Assembly (NCBI RefSeq): GCF_018402695.1
Contig: NZ_JAGYIM010000009.1
Coordinates: 372,001-436,000, forward strand
From: Arsukibacterium sp.
GTDB taxonomy: Bacteria; Pseudomonadota; Gammaproteobacteria; Enterobacterales; Alteromonadaceae
Length of the DNA: 64,000 nucleotides
Direction: 5' to 3'
How positions within the stretch are numbered: position 1 is the stretch's first letter; every line of letters starts with the position of its first letter. This document shows positions 34,518 to 42,805 of this stretch, piece by piece. The notes under the pieces were generated by a model. The model saw only the letters and a program-made list of their open reading frames with translations, did not search any database and had not been told where the DNA came from. The position numbers were made by a program, and so were the translations under genes.

Positions 34518-36644
34518 TTAAAACGACCAGGTTACGCCGAGGCTGAAGTTACGTGGTGCGCCGTAATTATATTGTTGGGTTAAGCCGTTATAATAGGTTT
34601 TATCAAACAGGTTATGCACGTTCATTTGTACCGAGAATTGCGCGTTAATCTCATAGCGCGCCATCAGGTTAGCCAGCACAAAGCTGTCCTGTTTTATCTG
34701 ATAGGTTTGATCGCTCAGCAACAGCGGCAGCACATCACTGTACGATTCACTCTCCCAACTGAGGCCTGCGCCCACAGTTAAGCCAGCCAGCGCCTCGAAA
34801 AACTGATAGGTGGAGAACAGGTTCAGTTTTTTGCGTGGATGGTTAACATTGATATCTGCGCCGTTACTGGCTTCAGCTTTAAACTGTGAATAGCCGGCAC
34901 TGATATTCCAGCTGTCATTAACCCGGCCAATAACTTCCAGTTCAAAGCCTTCACTGGTGGCGCCTCTGGCGGCAAATGACGGGAAAAAATTGTTCTCCGG
35001 GTCATTATACGCGGCATCGGCCTGCGCTAAATTATCCTGCTCAATCCGGAATACCGCTAGCGCCGTTTGTAAGGCGCCGTCCAGATAACTGCTTTTCAGG
35101 CCGAGTTCCTGATTACTGCCGGTTACAGCATCCAGAAAATCACCATTGCGGTCATAGGCATTTTGCGGCATAAAAATTTCGGTGTGACTGGCGTACAACA
35201 TATGGTCGTCTGTTAACTGATAGGTCAGGCCAACATAGGGCACAAACTGGCTATCGCCAAAATCCTGTACTGCCCCGTAGTTGGTGCCGGCACGTTGCCA
35301 GTCTGTGTAGCGGCCACCGGCAATCAGCTTAAGCTGCTCGGTTATGGCAAAGCGGGTTGCGGCGTACAGGCCTTGCTGTTCAGTATCCAAATCGACATCT
35401 TTAGTCGGGGTGGCGGCCCAGCCAGGCTCAGCCACACTGCCGTCCCAGTTATAGAAGTTACCGGTACCCGGCCACTCCAGGGCAGCATACACCAGCACTT
35501 CAGATTGCTGTTCACTGTGCAGCGCGCCTACTACCACTTCATGCTCGCGCCCCAGTAAGCTGTAACTGCCCTGTAACTGTATATCCAGGCTGTCCTGCTG
35601 GCTGAAGCCTTCACTGTTATATGGCCAGGCAATCAGGCCTTCACCCGTGTCGATATCAGCGGCACCATAAATGTACAGCAGGCGGGTGTCGGCGGTATTT
35701 TTGTTGTGGTTGTAGTTGGCTTTTAGCTGCCAGCCGTTATTGAACTGCTTCAGCAGGCTGACAAAGTGGTTTTTGCTGGTCGAATCCCAGCGGGTCCAGT
35801 CGGCAGCGGTGGTAGTTGCACGGTCCCAGTTAGTTGGCGTATCGTCACTGAATAACGGCGGCAAGGCGCCCCAGGTAGAGGCCGTCGGGTTATTGTCCTG
35901 ATAGCTGCTGCCCAGGCTAAGCGAGATGCCATGCTCAAAATCGGCATCCAGCACCCCGTACAATACGGTTTTATCTTCTTTTGCTAAATCGCGGAAGCTA
36001 TCGCTGTTCTCTTTCTTCGCTACCAGCCGGGCCCGGATATTGCCGTCGCTAGTGAGTGGTGTGCTGATATCAGCAGTAATATGACGCTGATTCCAACTGC
36101 CAATACCGCCTTCGACGCTGCCACTTAATTCGCGGGCATTGGCATGCTTGCGCACCAGATTAATTGAAGCTGATGGCTCACCCACGCCGGTCAGCAGGCC
36201 GGTGGCACCGCGTACCACTTCTATCCGTTCATAAATCACCACATCAGTAATGGTTTCACCGGAATCGCCTGCTAAACTCCAGGCCAGTGGCACACCGTCC
36301 AGCTGAAATTTATCGATATCAAAACCGCGGGCACTAAAGGTGTTACGGGTGCTGTCAAAGGCTTTAGAGGTCAGCCCCGGCGTTTGCGTTACCGCATCCG
36401 CAATTGAACTGATATCTAAATCTTTAATCCGCTGCGCTGTCATCACACTGACGGACTGCGGTGTTTCCAGCAGTGTCAGGCCCAGGCCAGTGGCGGTATC
36501 AATGGTTTCATTTACTGTGTAATTACCTGTGACGGTAATAGTTTCTACTGCTTGCTCATCATTAGTTTGCGCTATTGCCGCTGCAGGCAGCCAGGCCAGT
36601 TGTACGGCCAATGCCAGTTTTAATTTATTCATGGTTAACTGCAT
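34518..36644 (-). CDS. TonB-dependent siderophore receptor (FhuE/FpvA-type)
   Basis: A 708-residue receptor. The start at ATG 36644 follows GGAGGTGAG; the frame also opens two codons earlier at GTG. The signal peptide ends near AAIAQ, then TonB box ETITVTG, and plug motifs LLETPQSVSVMTAQRIKDL, ARGFDIDKFQLDGVPL and VEVVRGATGLLTG (near-verbatim features of FhuE, FpvA and FoxA). The barrel ends FSLGVTWSF. It probably takes up a hydroxamate siderophore produced by others. A strong Fur box lies just upstream. Confidence 0.93.
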   Translation of the reverse strand: MQLTMNKLKLALAVQLAWLPAAAIAQTNDEQAVETITVTGNYTVNETIDTATGLGLTLLETPQSVSVMTAQRIKDLDISSIADAVTQTPGLTSKAFDSTRNTFSARGFDIDKFQLDGVPLAWSLAGDSGETITDVVIYERIEVVRGATGLLTGVGEPSASINLVRKHANARELSGSVEGGIGSWNQRHITADISTPLTSDGNIRARLVAKKENSDSFRDLAKEDKTVLYGVLDADFEHGISLSLGSSYQDNNPTASTWGALPPLFSDDTPTNWDRATTTAADWTRWDSTSKNHFVSLLKQFNNGWQLKANYNHNKNTADTRLLYIYGAADIDTGEGLIAWPYNSEGFSQQDSLDIQLQGSYSLLGREHEVVVGALHSEQQSEVLVYAALEWPGTGNFYNWDGSVAEPGWAATPTKDVDLDTEQQGLYAATRFAITEQLKLIAGGRYTDWQRAGTNYGAVQDFGDSQFVPYVGLTYQLTDDHMLYASHTEIFMPQNAYDRNGDFLDAVTGSNQELGLKSSYLDGALQTALAVFRIEQDNLAQADAAYNDPENNFFPSFAARGATSEGFELEVIGRVNDSWNISAGYSQFKAEASNGADINVNHPRKKLNLFSTYQFFEALAGLTVGAGLSWESESYSDVLPLLLSDQTYQIKQDSFVLANLMARYEINAQFSVQMNVHNLFDKTYYNGLTQQYNYGAPRNFSLGVTWSF

Positions 36645-36679
36645 ACTCACCTCCGAAATTGGCGCTGATCATACAGTAA

Positions 36680-36694
36680 TGATAACCATTATCA
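36680..36694. promoter_or_regulatory. Fur box of the FhuE-type receptor
   Basis: TGATAAC-C-ATTATCA matches the 7-1-7 Fur core at 13 of 14 positions, 36 bases before the receptor ATG. Confidence 0.85.
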
Positions 36695-36758
36695 ATACTG
36701 TTCGTGCTGGCGATCAGTTTTTATTTTCGGGATCCCGCCAGGCAAGGCCATTACGGCT

Positions 36759-38195
36759 TTAGGCGGCGGTCAGCGCCCGCTCGAGCAGGCCAATAAAATC
36801 CAGCAAGCTGGGCTCGTCAGCATCAGCAATACCAATTACTAAGCCGCGTTCAGCTTCTTTTAAAAAACAATAGCGGCTAAATGGCTGCAGTTTAAAGCCA
36901 TGCTGATTAATGTCCCGGCACAATGCGACATCATCTTTCAGGCCGGGCAGCAGCAAGCTCAGGTGCAGGCCGGCGTCCTGGGCCAGAATGGTAGCTGCAG
37001 GAAAATGCTGCTGCAGCAGGTGCACAGCACGTTGTTTTTGCTGCTGATAGCAGCGGCGCATTCTGCGCAGGTGGCGGTTAAAATGGCCCTCGTCAATAAA
37101 GTCGGCCAGCACGGCCTGGGGCAGCAAAGGCACATCACCATGCAATGCCTGCAACATCGCACTGGCCTGGCCTGCCAGTTCCGATGGTAGCACCAGGTAT
37201 CCCAGGCGCAACGCCGGAAACAGGGTTTTACTAAACGAGCCGGCAAACATTACGCCTTGGCCATTCGCCAGCCCCTGCAAGCTGGCCATTGGCCGGTGGC
37301 GGTACTGAAATTCGCTGTCGTAGTCGTCTTCTACCAGCCAGCACTGCGCAGCACTGGCCCAGTTCAGTAAGGCCAGACGCTGGCTTAGCGGCATAATGCC
37401 GCCGCAAGGGTACTGATGGGATGGTGTCAGAAACAATGCTTTCGCCTGACTGGCGAGCGGTAAGCTGGCAGGATCCAGGCCGCTTGTGCTGGCCGCTGGC
37501 AGAAAGCCAATATCCAGTTCTGCCAGTTGCAGTGCCTGCTGTAATCTGGGATAGCCTGGCGATTCCATTAAAACGCGCTGGCCGCTGCGGCCAACCAGTT
37601 TGGCGGCGATAAATAGCGCCTGCTGGGCACCGGCCGTAATTAGAATGGTATTTTCATCACAAACCAGTTGCCGGGACTGCCGCAAATATTGCACCAGTGC
37701 CCGGCGCAGTGGCAAATAACCCAGCGGCTCAGTGGCCATGCCACATAGCGCTGGGCGATTAGCATGACGTTGCAGCAATTGCTGCCACTGCCGGAACGGA
37801 AATTGTCGCAACGCTGATACCCCGGGTTGCAAGCGGCCCGCGGGTGCAGATGCTTTGGCGCTTAGACCATAGTGCTGGCTGGATAACGCCGCTACTGCTT
37901 TGGCGCCTGGCGGGTCGGCAGCAAAAAAGTGATCCGGTAGTACCGCGACAATGGCATAACCGCGGCCGTGCTGTGCTTCAATATAGCCTTCTGCCACTAA
38001 CTGTTGTAATGCCTGTTGCACGGTGCTGCGGCTTAGCTGCAGATCTGCAGCCAGTTGCCGCTCGGAGGGCAACAATGTCCCCGCGGGCCATGACTGGCCA
38101 AGCAATTGCTGGCGCAGGCTAAGATATAACTGGCGGTGTAATTCGCCAGCACCTGTTAAGGTCAGGGCGTCGGTACTCAGGCGAAAGGCTGGCAA
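36759..38195 (-). CDS. MocR/PdxR-family regulator (GntR HTH plus aminotransferase domain)
   Basis: A 478-residue chimeric regulator. The GntR winged helix (LLPSERQLAADLQLSRSTVQ, then QALQQLVAEGYIEAQHGRG) fills residues about 15-80. The rest is a class I aminotransferase fold with VEDDYDSEF and the PLP-binding Lys323 in FAGSFSKTLFPALRLGY. Members use PLP as an effector; some control vitamin B6 genes, others amino-acid or transport genes. It is divergent from the GNAT and PaiB-like genes, 102 bases away, which makes them the likely targets. Confidence 0.93.
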   Translation of the reverse strand: MPAFRLSTDALTLTGAGELHRQLYLSLRQQLLGQSWPAGTLLPSERQLAADLQLSRSTVQQALQQLVAEGYIEAQHGRGYAIVAVLPDHFFAADPPGAKAVAALSSQHYGLSAKASAPAGRLQPGVSALRQFPFRQWQQLLQRHANRPALCGMATEPLGYLPLRRALVQYLRQSRQLVCDENTILITAGAQQALFIAAKLVGRSGQRVLMESPGYPRLQQALQLAELDIGFLPAASTSGLDPASLPLASQAKALFLTPSHQYPCGGIMPLSQRLALLNWASAAQCWLVEDDYDSEFQYRHRPMASLQGLANGQGVMFAGSFSKTLFPALRLGYLVLPSELAGQASAMLQALHGDVPLLPQAVLADFIDEGHFNRHLRRMRRCYQQQKQRAVHLLQQHFPAATILAQDAGLHLSLLLPGLKDDVALCRDINQHGFKLQPFSRYCFLKEAERGLVIGIADADEPSLLDFIGLLERALTAA

Positions 38196-38297
38196 CTGGT
38201 CTGCTCCATTTGTTAAAACTGGTTATTTATATCATGCCAGTTTAGCGGTGCAATAGCGCCAGGCCCAATAGATAAAAGCACAACAGGACAGGTCGCT

Positions 38298-38696
38298 ATG
38301 TCATTCACATTTACCGTTGAAACTGAGCTTAACCCCGATGAGGCAATTGCGTTGTATATTGCTTCGGGCATTAACCGCCCGACTGAGCAGCCTGCGCGGA
38401 TGCAGCGCATGTTGCAGCACGCCAATTTAGTGATTACCGCACGCCAGGATGGCAAGTTGGTGGGATTAGCCCGCTGCTTAACCGATTATAGCTTCGTGGT
38501 GTATATCGCTGATTTGCTGGTTGATAAAGCCTGGCAGCAACAAGGCATTGGTGCGCAGTTGCTGGCCGAAGTGCAGCGGCATACCGGGCCGCAGGTGCAG
38601 CAGTTGTTGTTAAGCGCGCCATCAGCGATGGAATATTACCCCAAAGTGGGCTTTCAGCCGCTTAACAATGCTTTTGCCATCGCCCGTAAAGCGTAG
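38298..38696 (+). CDS. GNAT-family N-acetyltransferase
   Basis: A 132-residue acetyltransferase. The acetyl-CoA site is seen in IADLLVDKAWQQQGIGAQLL (Q-x-x-G-I-G variant of the loop), and the final strands read LLLSAPSAMEYYPKVGFQPL. The size is normal for a single GNAT domain. It is followed 15 bases later by the PaiB-like gene, an order like paiA-paiB in Bacillus, where PaiA acetylates polyamines. The substrate here is not shown. Confidence 0.88.
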   Translation: MSFTFTVETELNPDEAIALYIASGINRPTEQPARMQRMLQHANLVITARQDGKLVGLARCLTDYSFVVYIADLLVDKAWQQQGIGAQLLAEVQRHTGPQVQQLLLSAPSAMEYYPKVGFQPLNNAFAIARKA

Positions 38697-38711
38697 CGAC
38701 AGGAGTACCAG

Positions 38712-39332
38712 ATGCTGTATTGTCCGCCAAAAATGGCCTTTACTGACAAAAACTCACTACACGATTTTATAACTCAGCACAGTTTTGGCGCCCTGATCAG
38801 TACGCCATTCTTCTGCAGTCATTTACCCTGGCTGTTGCAGCGTGAAGAGGGGGAGCACGGTGTATTATATGGCCATATCGCCCGGCAGAATCCGCACTGG
38901 CAGCAACTTAACAAACAACAGGTGCTGATTACTTTCACCGGCCCGCATGCCTATATTTCGCCACGCTGGTATCAAACCGAAAAAGCGGTGCCAACCTGGA
39001 ACTACGCCGTCGCTCAGGTGCTGGGCCAGGCAGAATTGCTGCAGCCTGCAGCAACGCGGGCACATCTGGCATTACAGATCGCCAAATATGAGCCTGATGT
39101 CGCCGCCGCAATGATAAAAATGCCGGACACTTACCAGCAAAAACTGGCAGCGGCTATTGTCGGGGTAAAAGTAACCATTACCGAACTTAGCGGCAAATTG
39201 AAGCTGGGCCAGCACAGAAGTGTGGCCGATCAGCAGGGCGTATTTGCGGCGTTAAGCAATAATCCAAAGCCCGAAGCGCAAGCACTGGCGGCGTTAATGC
39301 AGCAGTTACAATTGGCAACGGGTGTTAGTTGA
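38712..39332 (+). CDS. PaiB-like FMN-binding split-barrel protein
   Basis: A 206-residue PaiB-family protein. Features: FITQHSFGALISTPF, HGVLYGHIARQNPHW, VLITFTGPHAYISPRWY, VPTWNYAVAQVLGQ, then KLGQHRSVADQQGVFAAL near the end. PaiB was first described as a regulator of sporulation and protease genes in Bacillus; the fold binds flavin and the biochemical role in Proteobacteria is open. It is in an operon with the GNAT gene, opposite the MocR regulator. Confidence 0.9.
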   Translation: MLYCPPKMAFTDKNSLHDFITQHSFGALISTPFFCSHLPWLLQREEGEHGVLYGHIARQNPHWQQLNKQQVLITFTGPHAYISPRWYQTEKAVPTWNYAVAQVLGQAELLQPAATRAHLALQIAKYEPDVAAAMIKMPDTYQQKLAAAIVGVKVTITELSGKLKLGQHRSVADQQGVFAALSNNPKPEAQALAALMQQLQLATGVS

Positions 39333-39341
39333 GTTTTTCAG

Positions 39342-40649
39342 TCAGGCAAAACGCAGCACCAGACTAATAATTATGCCGGTAACAACCAGCTGCAGCAGGC
39401 AAAAGCCCATAATGTCTTTGGCTTTTAAGCCGGCTATTGCCAGTACCGGTAGGGCCCAGAACGGTTGAATAAGGTTAGTCCAGGCATCACCCCAGGCAAC
39501 GGCCATCGCTACCCGGCTGACATCGGCCCCCAGCTCCAGTGCTGCGGGCAGCATAATGGGGGCCTGCACTGCCCACTGGCCGCCGCCGGAGGGCACGAAT
39601 ATATTGACGATACCAGCGCTGATAAAGCTCCAGAACGCCAGTGTCTCGGCTGTGGCAAAGCTGACAAACCACTGCGACATACTTTGTGCCAGCCCCGATT
39701 GCACCATAATCGCCATAATGCCGGCGTAAAACGGAAACTGGATCACTATACCGGCCCCGCCCTGTATTGCCTGCTGCAGGCTGTGTAGCAAGCGCCGCGG
39801 TGTGCCATGCAGCACTATGGCCAGAAACAAAAACAGATAATTGACGATATTCAGGTTCAGTGTGCCGCCCGCTACAAAGTACTGCAGCAGATAAGCGAGT
39901 CCGGCAAACCCCACCAGTAAACCCAGCAACAGGCTGTTTTCCAGCTTGTCAGCCGGCCGAGCGTTATCGCTCTGCGGCAGTGGTGCATCCTGCAGCTTGG
40001 CTGGGTCGACATAGACACTATCGCCGGCTTTAGGCAGCATCAGATAATTGACCAGCGGTATGGCAACAAATAGTAACGCCAGTAACAGCAGATTAAAGCT
40101 GGCAAAAATAGTATTGCCGGTGCTGATAACTCCAATTTGGGTTTCACTGAAATGACCGGGCGTGGCAATAGTCAGTGGCACCGACCCCGCTAAGCCGCCG
40201 TGCCAGACCACAAAACCGGAATAGGCACTGGCCACCAGTAAGCGGTAATCGACTTTTACCCGGCGGGCCAGCGCTTTGGCAAATAAAGCGCCTACCACTA
40301 AGCCAAAGCCCCAGTTCAGCCAGCTGGCAATAAGGGATACCACTGTAACCAGAATAATCGCCTGACCAGCTGAGCGGGCCAGCCCGGCCAGGCGATTAAG
40401 CATGGCGGTAACCAGTGGCGTACTGGCCAGCATAAAACCGGTTACCAGCACCAGCAACATTTGCATCGAAAAGCTCAGCAGGCCCCAGAAACCATCGCCC
40501 CAGTATTGCAATACCTGCAGCGGCGCTTGTTGTTCAAGCAGCACGGCCGCGGCAAAAACGACCAGGCTTAGCAATAATACAAAAATATAAGGATCAGGCA
40601 GGTAACGGTCGACCAGTTTTACCAGGGGTTTGGCAGCAGCATTTAACAT
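39342..40649 (-). CDS. AtoE-family short-chain fatty acid transporter
   Basis: A 435-residue membrane protein with about 11 segments, matching AtoE/TIGR00366: LVDRYLPDPYIFVLLLS, YWGDGFWGLLSFSMQMLLV, VLVTGFMLASTPLV, WLNWGFGLVVGALFAK, HGGLAGSVPLTIATPGH, and GIVNIFVPSGGGQWAVQAPI (family signature). It probably imports acetoacetate, butyrate or similar acids. It is a single gene, convergent with the PaiB-like gene. The nearest two-component system is NtrC-type, as AtoSC is in E. coli, but it is on the other strand with one gene between. Confidence 0.92.
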   Translation of the reverse strand: MLNAAAKPLVKLVDRYLPDPYIFVLLLSLVVFAAAVLLEQQAPLQVLQYWGDGFWGLLSFSMQMLLVLVTGFMLASTPLVTAMLNRLAGLARSAGQAIILVTVVSLIASWLNWGFGLVVGALFAKALARRVKVDYRLLVASAYSGFVVWHGGLAGSVPLTIATPGHFSETQIGVISTGNTIFASFNLLLLALLFVAIPLVNYLMLPKAGDSVYVDPAKLQDAPLPQSDNARPADKLENSLLLGLLVGFAGLAYLLQYFVAGGTLNLNIVNYLFLFLAIVLHGTPRRLLHSLQQAIQGGAGIVIQFPFYAGIMAIMVQSGLAQSMSQWFVSFATAETLAFWSFISAGIVNIFVPSGGGQWAVQAPIMLPAALELGADVSRVAMAVAWGDAWTNLIQPFWALPVLAIAGLKAKDIMGFCLLQLVVTGIIISLVLRFA

Positions 40650-40721
40650 GGCAGGCTCTTTGGCTAGGTTTTGAATAAAGTGTCGGAATACTTATACCTT
40701 AGCCAGTTTGCCCCAAAATGA

Positions 40722-40743
40722 AAAGGCACCTTGCGGTGCCTTT
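40722..40743 (-). terminator. Rho-independent terminator of the DUF4168 gene
   Basis: The stem AAAGGCACC/GGTGCCTTT (40722-40730 with 40735-40743), loop TTGC, lies 22 bases after the DUF4168 stop. The minus strand continues with TTCATTTT. Confidence 0.7.
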
Positions 40744-40764
40744 GTCGGAGGAGGATAAAATTGG

Positions 40765-41151
40765 TTATTCGGTATCGGCCATTTCCAGAATACGGTTGCG
40801 CAGCTCTTCATCCTGCTGTGCCTGTTGAGCAATTTGATTGTATTCTTCAGTTGATAAGCCAGAAGACTGCACAGCCTCTACCATTTCCTGTTGAGCTGCC
40901 TGCTGAATTTTCTGCGCTTCAGCGGCGTCTTCGGCGTTCTGAAACTCCGCTTCATATTTGCTGCCGACTTGCTGCACACCTTCCATCGCCATGCTGAACT
41001 TCAACAAAGTAGCGTCGTCAAAATTTTTCATTTCCATTTGCGGTTGTGCCTGAGCCGGCGGCGTTGCCGGATTGGCCTGCGCCTGAGCTAACTGAGCGGT
41101 GCCTGCCATGGTTAAGCCTGCTAGTACAACTGCCAGATATGATTTACGCAT
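40765..41151 (-). CDS. DUF4168 periplasmic protein
   Basis: A 128-residue exported protein with a signal peptide to about residue 25 (LAQAQA). A Gln/Ala-rich, helical body follows with FDDATLLKFSMAMEGVQQV, QMVEAVQSSG-type wording (QEMVEAVQSSGLSTEEYNQI) and the DUF4168 ending AQQDEELRNRILEMADTE. The function of the family is unknown. It is monocistronic, with its own terminator, and divergent from the second kinase gene. Confidence 0.87.
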   Translation of the reverse strand: MRKSYLAVVLAGLTMAGTAQLAQAQANPATPPAQAQPQMEMKNFDDATLLKFSMAMEGVQQVGSKYEAEFQNAEDAAEAQKIQQAAQQEMVEAVQSSGLSTEEYNQIAQQAQQDEELRNRILEMADTE

Positions 41152-41228
41152 AGGTTTCTCCTTTATTTGAGTTCATCCTTACTATAGCCAGTTCCGTGCC
41201 AACATATAAAACCTAAATAAATCATAAG

Positions 41229-41244
41229 CTTAAATTAATTTAAG
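41229..41244. promoter_or_regulatory. 16-base perfect palindrome upstream of the second two-component operon
   Basis: CTTAAATT followed by its complement AATTTAAG lies 62 bases before the kinase start. A -10-like TATACT is at 41277-41282. It may be an operator; AT-rich palindromes of this size can also occur by chance. Confidence 0.35.
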
Positions 41245-41305
41245 TTGGCGTTCAGTTAATAAGGTGCATTTTTATGTATACTTTAGACACACTAAAGGAG
41301 GGGTT

Positions 41306-42796
41306 GTGACAAAACTAACCAACTTATGGCGCTGGCCGCTGGCCAGTTTGCAGCGACGTTTATTTTTTTATGTGGTGTTGCCGATGTTATTGTTGGCTGC
41401 GCTGGCTATGCGGTTTGGCCTGAGCTTTACAAATACACTGGTAGCCGACAGTTTGCGGTCTGATCTGGAGCTGATAGGCCGGGCAATCCGGGTGCCAATC
41501 AGTGATGCTTTATTGCAGCAGGATACCGCTACTATTACCACTTATCTGGAGTCAGTATTTACCATTGGCCGGGTATATGGTGCCTCAGTTTATGATACCG
41601 ACGGCGGCCTGGTTGCGGCCAGCGGCGTGACCGAGCGCGATTTGTCACGCAGTCTGGTCGCCTCAGAGGTAGTACGAACCGGCCAGTTACAGGATAGTTA
41701 TCGTTCGGTATCGGGTGAGTCAGTATTTTCGCAGTTTCTGCCCATTGTCGACCGTTCCGGCCGGATCCACGGCCTGTTACAAATAAACCGCAAACAAAGT
41801 GATTTTTCCAAATCATTAAACCAACTGGCTGAGCTGGCTTGGCTCAGCTGGCTGGCACTGGCGGTATTAAGCTTGCTTATTATGTGGTTAGGCCATAGCA
41901 GCGCGGTGGGTCAGCCGGTTGCCCGGTTAGTGGCAAGCATGCGCCGGGTAGCCGCTGGTGACAGCCAGCACCGGGCTGATAGCAACGGCCCGACCGAGTT
42001 GCAAGAGTTGAGCCGGGGCCTGAACAGCATGCTGGACCACATAAATAACAGCAATGCCGCTATTTTGCGCCAGCAACAGGAGCGGGAGAAACTGGCACAG
42101 CAGTTAAAAGCTCAGGAAACGATGGCAGCCGTTGGCCAGGTGGTTAGTGGTGTCGCTCATGAGCTTGGGGCACCGCTCAGTGTAATAGATGGCCGGGCCC
42201 AGCGCCTGCTGCGTCAGCAAACTGATGACGACAGTAAACGCCAGCTGGAAGCGGTGCGGGGCCAGGTCGCCCGGTTAAACCGGATGGTGCAGCAATTACA
42301 GGCCTTTGCTCACACCCCGGTGGCGCCCCAACAGCAAATTGCCCTGGACCAGTTGTTGCAACAAGCGCTGCACAGTTTAAGTTTCGAGCAACAAGAGCAG
42401 GATGTTATACCAAAGCTGGCGCCAGGTTATCCGCAGCTTAGCCTGCAAGCCGATGTGCCGCGGTTGGAACTGGCATTGGTTAATGTTTTACGTAATGCCA
42501 TGCAAGCTGCTCACAGCCGGGTTGAGTTAAGCGCTGAAATTCAGGGTACTGAGCTGTGGCTGCGGGTTCAGGACGACGGCCCTGGCTTGCCCACCAGCCT
42601 GACGGCTGACGAACTGGTTGCGCCTTTTGTCTCAACCAAAGTGCAGGGTAAAGGTACCGGGCTTGGCCTGGCGATTGTGCAGCAAATTGTCCAGGCACAT
42701 CAGGGGCGGGTGTTGTTACACAATCTGGCAGCAGGCGGCTGTGAAGTCTGCCTGATCCTGCCATTAACTTCAGCATCGGCAGCCTCATCAGTATAG
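41306..42796 (+). CDS. Sensor histidine kinase of an NtrC-type system
   Basis: A 496-residue kinase. I start at the GTG at 41306 because AAAGGAGGGG lies just before it; the frame runs 14 codons further back without a ribosome-binding site. Membrane segments are near residues 20-40 and 178-197, with a periplasmic sensor of about 135 residues (Cache-like wording ATITTYLESVFTIGRVYGAS and VYDTDGGLVAASG). HAMP follows, then HisKA with His285 (VVSGVAHELGAPLSVIDGRA), and HATPase with NVLRNAMQAA, DDGPGLP and GKGTGLGLAIVQQIV. It is nine bases upstream of its regulator. Confidence 0.92.
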   Translation: MTKLTNLWRWPLASLQRRLFFYVVLPMLLLAALAMRFGLSFTNTLVADSLRSDLELIGRAIRVPISDALLQQDTATITTYLESVFTIGRVYGASVYDTDGGLVAASGVTERDLSRSLVASEVVRTGQLQDSYRSVSGESVFSQFLPIVDRSGRIHGLLQINRKQSDFSKSLNQLAELAWLSWLALAVLSLLIMWLGHSSAVGQPVARLVASMRRVAAGDSQHRADSNGPTELQELSRGLNSMLDHINNSNAAILRQQQEREKLAQQLKAQETMAAVGQVVSGVAHELGAPLSVIDGRAQRLLRQQTDDDSKRQLEAVRGQVARLNRMVQQLQAFAHTPVAPQQQIALDQLLQQALHSLSFEQQEQDVIPKLAPGYPQLSLQADVPRLELALVNVLRNAMQAAHSRVELSAEIQGTELWLRVQDDGPGLPTSLTADELVAPFVSTKVQGKGTGLGLAIVQQIVQAHQGRVLLHNLAAGGCEVCLILPLTSASAASSV

Positions 42797-42805
42797 GAGT
42801 AAGTT

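Noticed and set aside
41245-41262. A sigma-54 promoter before the second kinase gene (TTGGCGTTCAG region)
   Set aside because: Only the GG of the -24 element fits; there is no TTGC at the right distance, and a better sigma-70 -10 (TATACT) lies downstream.
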